Shown: in pieces, positions 57,742-64,000 of the stretch
How positions within the stretch are numbered: the stretch's first letter is position 1
Layout of the letters: each line of letters begins with the position of its first letter
Assembly (NCBI GenBank): GCA_013365365.1
Contig: JABVXU010000203.1
Location: 1-64,000 of the forward strand
Direction: 5' to 3'
DNA from: Cruorifilaria tuberocauda
Lineage: Eukaryota > Nematoda > Chromadorea > Rhabditida > Onchocercidae
DNA length: 64,000 nt
Program-made: the position numbers and the translations under genes
Notes under the pieces: generated by a model
Databases searched by the model: none
Told to the model about the DNA's origin: nothing
The model's input: the letters and a program-made list of their open reading frames with translations, nothing else

Positions 57742-59777
57742 TGACGTGAATAATATATTAATACGATACAATCTGAAGAAAAAAACATAACCTAGGAGTT
57801 GTAAAACCTTTCCAACAACATTTGAACCCTTTCGTTTTGTCTTTGGCTTTTCACAACATAGACATTATTCATCACTAGTAGCATTCTTGGTAGATACTTT
57901 AGTTAAAACTTGAAACCCTATGACTATTTTTCGAATAAATCTAAAACCTGAACGACTTGTGAGAGCACAAATGACTTAATACTAACCGATATGTTACTCG
58001 ACAAACAAGACGAATAATCCACAACAGAAATAGGTGTCTTTTTAAATCGTTATCAAAATTAAATAGGATAGTACTAGTAACACCATTACTGTTATCTACG
58101 ATTCTTATCAATCCTGGATTGCGGAAATTGATCGAAAGGAACGACCAGAAGTCCTCTCTTCTCTAACTTCGAGATTCTGAGTGTAATTCAAATCCCGCAA
58201 ACTTATTATTATTTATACTGGAATAACACTCATATAAAACACATCCGGAACTCAAAAACTGCCCATCCTGCTGTTCAGAACATATAGCGATGCGCGTTTA
58301 CGACAAACAGTAACATTGATGGGCTTGGTCTGAACCATTATGAAAACTGTAACCATCTTTACTGTTGTCTCTGAGAAGAGAGTTGAAGAGGTAATAGAGT
58401 TGGTAATCTCCTAAACCTAAACGTGAATAAATGATGGAACAAGTTATTCTCTTACTTGCCATGCAATTTTCAATCTTTTCCACTCAGAGCTTACAAATCC
58501 TGAACTGATAATAAGACTACTAGCTATCTATTTTAATTGAAAGCTAAAATAGTTGGATAACGTTAGGTTATTACTATTTGTTATATGCTCTGATAGTAAG
58601 CACAGGCGTCACCTAAGAGAGAACGTTGAACAATAAACAAATATAATTTAGTTCGTCCTCCATTCCTGGAATTTTCCGTTCCGAAATATTGCTAATTTGA
58701 TAGAAATTGAAGTCGTTTTAAATTTTAATGAATTTTTGAAATATTTGAAGCTATAACTCATATCATGATGTATGCGTTTATTGATTTCATGTAAAATATC
58801 ACAAAAATACTTTTTTCAAATGGACTTGACAAGAGGCAATAAAATGAAAGACATGAAATATGTCAAGCAGTTGAATATGAGGCACATTCAATGAAACAGC
58901 TTTCTTGTATTATTGTCCAGAATTTGTCATGAAAACATGAATTCAAAAGTAAGTGAACACGAGTGAAATTCTAAAACGGAACCTTGCGATGATTTTAAAT
59001 TCGATCGTTAAAAAATTAACTACAAGAATTCGGGAAAATTATATATAACAGATTGGATACGTTATTTTTAAGTACAAGTCTTTTCTATTGTGAATAGAAT
59101 ATATGGGCAGAATATAACAGGGAAATATGATCATCCTAAAAAAAGAAAAGAAAAGCAATGAAAATCTCTACATTTTCAGCAAAAAACGTCAAAACAGTAT
59201 CACAAACTCTTTCATCTTTAATTTAAAAAAAAATAAATTTCCGGTTAAATGCAAAAAGACAATGGATTAAATCTCAGAATCTCGAAAGATTACCAATTTT
59301 CATTGAGATCGAAAACATGTGCATTCCATGATGAGGGCGTCAAGACACATACTATATATTTAAATATTGTGCGAAACTATTCAATATTGTAACTTTCAAC
59401 TAACGCATCATTTTTCACTTACAACTTTTTCCATCAATAAATTAAATGTTGCCTAGATTAAACAGATTTTTACAAAAAGAGATTCATAGCAAGTCAAATG
59501 AACTAAAGAATATCATTGAAACGAGGTAAAACTATCAACAGGCTATATTGTTTCAATCTGCTGTTAAACCAACTCAATATGGACGCACGAAATAGAAAAT
59601 GGTAAAAGTTAAAAAAAAATTTAATCTTTCGTACATCATTTGAACAAAAAAGAATAGGCTTTGAAATATCTTTAGTCTTCAAAACTTCGAAACTTTGAAG
59701 TTTTTCCTTCCTAACAGAAATTTAATTTCTCTGCAAATAGCTCAGCCAACTCATACAAAATTCAATATTTTCCAACA
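57742..59777. other. Intergenic region between TMA7 and the SLC35A gene
   Basis: It should contain the TMA7 promoter and the 3' UTR of the sugar transporter. No exon was recognised; a 61-codon minus-strand frame at 58298-58483 has no family resemblance. Confidence 0.5.
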
Positions 59778-62191
59778 CTATGAAGAATTTGAAGAAGAAT
59801 ATAAGAAAATACTGATGATAACCAATCCGGTTCCAAATAAAAATAATGGATTCGGAATGAAATCGAATAGATATATTGATGCTATCATACTAATAATGAT
59901 AGCAGCAGATGTCGCAAAATTTTTCGCTATATTGCCAGAATATTTAATACATACTGCAACGGATAAGCCACCAACGCAATACCAGAAAACAACAATCCAA
60001 ACTAGTATATCAAAACCGTACAGCATACCTTCATTAAAAATTGTCTCATGATCCTGAAAGACATTTTTATACAAAAAGTCTTGCCGAGAATTTTTTGAAT
60101 ATATTGTATTAACGAAAGATGTTGGGGTAGAACATGTTTCTTGAAGTTTCAAGACAAAATTATCTATCTAAATAAACACATGACGTGAATTAGGAAGACC
60201 AACAATGTGGTCAGTAGATGAATTACGTAAAATCACGGTCGACAATACCAGCTTCTTTTCATGAACGACTAAATCTATATAATAATGATATTATCGAATG
60301 AGTATTGTACTGAGTTGTCGTTTTAACAATTTCTGTGATCTTAATGACTTATTTATCAACAGAAAAAATTTCCGCCTTTTTCATTTGAGTTAAGATTACA
60401 AAAAAAAAAAAAGAGTTTTTTATAACATAATATGACGATAAGCATAGAATTTCATATTTTGTACATATTTATAAGTCAATACCTTCATAATGGAAGCGGT
60501 GAAACTTGAAGGTATTCCAAACATCGCCAACTGCACATTGCGCATCCACACCGATACAGATGGACTGGTTTTCAAAATTTTTTCGAAATATATTCCTGCA
60601 AAACCGGAAAGAATGCATGCAGAAACAGAAGCCAAAAGTCCTGAAAGGAATAGAAAATTACCACTTGCAAATTATCAGCTATTCTAGTGTTTAAAAATCC
60701 TTCGGCAAATACAGATACTAATCTTCGTTTTCACAATTACTTACTTGTAAATGCAGTTTAAGGATTGTTTAATTATTCTTTACAATTGTAAAATGACGAA
60801 AGTTTTGGAACCGCTTTTCTTATGGTGACCAATCAGGAAAACTACTGTCACCTAAATAAGGATCATTTAAAGGCGACGCTTTCTTTGTTTCATGCTGATC
60901 CAACTGAACAAGACATATGCCAACAAAAAGTACACCAAGAGATAACCACTGCCTCCTAGTAATGGTTCTTTTTAACATAATTATTGCAAATATTGCTGTT
61001 GTGAAAATTTTCAATTGTGCCATCACCTGGAAAATGTATACTCATATTTCTTCCTTTAAAATTACAAGAAAACTATTTCTTTTGACTAATACAAAATTAT
61101 AAAGTGAAAAAGTAACCATGTATGCTGCTGCCTCTAAATGAGATGCTGCTACGTAAAAGAGATTATTTTGTACAATATAAATCACTGCAGGGATGCAAAC
61201 TTTGAAAGTGTCTTTCGAATTGCAAAAAACTTCCCGTTTCACAAGATCCAACATACTGAAATTCATTTTCGAGCATAATCGAATAACACTTAACTGTGGA
61301 ATTGAAGTTTATTTTTAGTCTTTGAAATAAATAAAATGATAACAACTGTACGATCCCATTTTCTAGCTTAACAGTTTTATCTTTTATGAAATCAGCTAAA
61401 TATAGAAAACAACATAACTGTTTCTAAGTCTCGCTCAATAATCTCGCTAATTTCGTATAGTATTAGCATTGTGTATCGTTTGATACGATATAGTATGGTA
61501 CTGAATATGATGCTAGTGTGATATTAATATGGTATATTACGGTAACAATACTGTAAGATTATTTAAAGAAAAAAATGCCTATTCCTAAAATATTACAATC
61601 CCATTTGCCAGCTTGAAAGTGTTATCTGTTATGCTAAATATAGAAAAAATCAGCTAAATATAGAAAGCAATTAAAACCTTCTTAGAACTGCATATGTTTG
61701 GGAAACTTTTAATCTTCGAGGAAATTTCTAAACATAAAGTTAAATAACCTGCTTACGCTCTTTTCCTCAAAAATGATGCAAAGTAGACAGATGATTAATT
61801 TGAGAATTTCAGTGAAAAATACAGCAACTGATGGAAGAAACACTTTCTCGACAACTCGTATTCTCGAATACCGCAATAATAATGTATGCGCTGAATTTTG
61901 TAGGGTTAACCATATCAAAACACTTAACTGTAGGATTATTCCCGGACTTCCTGTATGCTTGCGCACCACAGAAATGTTCATCTATAAGGAACGAATAATT
62001 AATTTAGATAATTCATTTCTAAGCAACCTTTTAATTTTAAAGGTTTCAGAGTTTTTCTACTTAAATATACCAAAAAAAAAAGATTTTAAGTCCATATCGA
62101 TTAAATACATCGTACTTACGGGATAGAATTTCTTGTATTCATCATCCGGCTGTTGATTACGATCAAACAATACTTCATCCTCTCCAATCAT
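59778..62191 (-). CDS. SLC35A-type Golgi nucleotide-sugar transporter
   Basis: Seven exons (62120-62191, 61757-61981, 61678-61727, 61117-61255, 60852-61026, 60483-60640, 59778-60053) sum to 364 aa with consistent phase. These transporters exchange UDP-sugars (UDP-Gal or UDP-GlcNAc) for UMP in the Golgi or ER membrane. Blocks shared with SLC35A2/A3 are [88 protein letters not shown] and [13 protein letters not shown]. About ten membrane segments are expected. The start is an acidic [17 protein letters not shown], an unusual cytosolic extension not found in human SLC35A3; ATG 61981 at the start of exon 2 is an alternative. In the family, the KYADNILKGFATS motif normally has D where this one has G. 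Substrate specificity cannot be read from sequence. Confidence 0.92.
61346..61690. repeat. Diverged direct repeat pair inside the transporter gene
   Basis: About 61350-61425 and 61600-61690 share a pattern: CCCATTT, CAGCTTAA-type, TTATCTTTTATG-type, then TCAGCTAAATATAGAAA. The right copy carries an internal extra CTAAATATAGAAA and runs into the donor end of exon 3 (61678). Confidence 0.7.
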
Positions 62192-64000
62192 CGGAATGAT
62201 TATCAAAATGACCTTCCTAAATTGTATTTACATTAGAAAAATAAAAGTTGCGAAGTGTTTGCAGATCATAAAGATCCTCATCAATTATTGAGACTTCGTC
62301 TTCCTCTATACATTATGGATTGCAACTTTGATCTAATCAAATATCAAAAATCAGGAATCAGAAAAATATCTAAATTTGGCATCAAAATCTCGAATTCCAA
62401 ATATTACTTATGCCAACTTTTGTCCTTTTCAAAAATTCGTTCCTTCGGCAAACTTTTTAACACATTTAATATTTGATTCGTTCACTGTAAAATTATGACA
62501 TGAGTGGAGAGGAAATATGCAGTGGTAATGTCAAGGTTAAACTGTCGCTGCCACACGAGTAAAAGGTAACCAATGAACGAACTGAACTACCCAAATATAA
62601 GAGATAACTGTAGAAGAACGAAGGTCGTTCAGCATGATCTTAAATAAATCAATCCATGCATAATTTCATCGATGCATTTGGCAACCACCACGGTTTTACT
62701 TCTTCATTTCACATTCTGATTCTCTCCTAACCTAGTTTTTCGCATCCCACTTTCTCTCAAACCCATTTTAAAGTGCCGCAAAACATTACCTGTGTACAAA
62801 CTACACTGACTGTTCTTAGAACAGTTACACTGAACACCTATAAGAAACTACCCTTTCACTACCATCACCTAAAAATCCATTCTACCATTCAAATTCACGC
62901 TTATCATTTCTGAAGTCATGTATCCAGCATATTTTGGATATAGTTCGAAGTTACTAATACGATTTACTTCATTTCAATTTTCATTTTTTGAATATTTTTA
63001 TCTTAGAAGCTTAAACATCATTTCTTCCAAAAAGATGACCAAAAAATAACACTGTAATAAAAACAAAACAAACAGCTAACAACAGCGTAGCTTTTAAAAT
63101 TAGCAGAAAAAAACTGCAGCTTTCTTTGAAGATTAATAGCGGACAGGGAAAAAAATCGAGTTAAGAATGATGAAAACAGCAATATTGTGAAATATGTGAA
63201 AAACTTTATAAGTTGATGAGATATGGAAACAATGGGAAGTAGAAAGAATGCTTTCAGAAACGGTATATAACGATATATATACGCTTTTCAAGAATGAAAT
63301 ATGGAAATATACAAGCAGATTTCTACACAATCGCAACGATGTGCACATCATGCACATCGTGTAAACAGTGCTTGTGATAAAAAAAGTTTTATTTTGCATG
63401 AATTTAGAATATTCAGTTGAGACAAATGTGCTAAATATGCTTTTCTACCTTATCGCAGCGACAGCTAACTGGCTGATTGAACATTCGTTAACATCCTTAA
63501 TGGATATGTAATTGTGACACATCAGGAGAGAGAGGGAGAGAAAGAGACAAAGATGGCAATCCCGCGGGTGAGGAAGTCCAGCAACCATTGATAATGATAT
63601 AAAGTAATGTCTTCATAATGTGACATTCAAGCCACAAAAGTTCTTTTACATTCTGAACTGCAAAAAATTTCCTCATTTTTGACGATGAACCTCTGATTCA
63701 GCAACACCTTGCTACAGCATTTGCATCTGAAAAAAATTTGCAAAAAAATATTACCAAAAGTATTTAGATTGTATCCTGTTATAGAATCTTGTATTAATCA
63801 GTCATGACTGTGTGCTTTTGAAAGATGGGCATTACATATTCTTTTCTAAAGTCAATTCGAAAAAAAACGACAACTAACCGGAAACAATCGTCTCCAGCAT
63901 GCCAATGTAGGTCTTTGAATGAAATCCGTTGTTGATCAGGTGCTATTTTGATGAAGCAAAAGCGGCAAGTCTATATATATAAATTTTACAAGCTATCTAA
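62192..64000. other. No gene recognised to the window end
   Basis: It probably begins with the transporter's promoter. Open frames at 62255-62476 (+) and 63133-63399 (-) have no family resemblance. A purine-rich GAGAGAGAGGGAGAG tract lies near 63525. Confidence 0.4.
63336..63360. repeat. Inverted repeat, 10-bp stem and 5-nt loop
   Basis: ACGATGTGCA and TGCACATCGT are exact complements around CATCA. The context has no following T-run and no gene ending nearby, so no function is assigned. Confidence 0.8.

Overview
This window looks like nuclear DNA of a nematode, most plausibly a spirurid/filarial (clade III) worm. The reasons are strongly AT-rich noncoding DNA, animal protein-coding genes cut into many small exons, introns opening with GTAAGT/GTTTGT and closing with TTTCAG, and encoded proteins that match metazoan and nematode families. 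No bacterial operons, CRISPR arrays, rRNA or convincing tRNA genes were seen. Gene structures were built by hand from homology, splice signals and reading-frame phase. For eight genes the exons given sum to an exact multiple of three with a length close to the human relative.

Left third (1-20 kb): the last bases of an exon of a probable RRM RNA-binding protein (+), a complete RASGEF1-type Ras-family exchange factor (-), a gene-poor AT-rich stretch of almost 8 kb, an unrecognised multi-exon gene (+, about 12.4-15.0 kb), and the CAF-1 p60 (CHAF1B) histone chaperone subunit (-). The first intron of CHAF1B holds a perfect 58-bp palindrome.

Middle (19.5-39 kb): an unrecognised gene (+) whose stop lies 48 bp from the convergent stop of mitochondrial tyrosyl-tRNA synthetase (-). 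Then the N-terminal glutamine amidohydrolase NTAQ1 (-), TDP2 (+), an extracellular leucine-rich-repeat membrane protein (+), and a copine (-).

Right (41-64 kb): a shortened methyltransferase-like gene (+), the rRNA-modifying enzyme TSR3 (-), an F-box/WD40 protein (-), a low-confidence stretch with one or two unrecognised small membrane-type genes (+, 50-52.5 kb), GDP-mannose 4,6-dehydratase (+), TMA7 (-), and an SLC35A-type nucleotide-sugar transporter (-). The last 1.8 kb is without a recognisable gene.

The genes are housekeeping and signalling functions with no single shared pathway: chromatin assembly, DNA-protein crosslink repair, the Arg/N-degron pathway, mitochondrial translation, ribosome biogenesis, and nucleotide-sugar synthesis and transport. 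I found no convincing undescribed multi-gene system. The most interesting observations are a predicted alternative exon choice in the LRR gene that would swap half of the membrane segment and the whole cytoplasmic tail, the intronic palindrome, an in-frame 66-nt intron inside the catalytic motif of NTAQ1, and a predicted GC-AG intron in TDP2.
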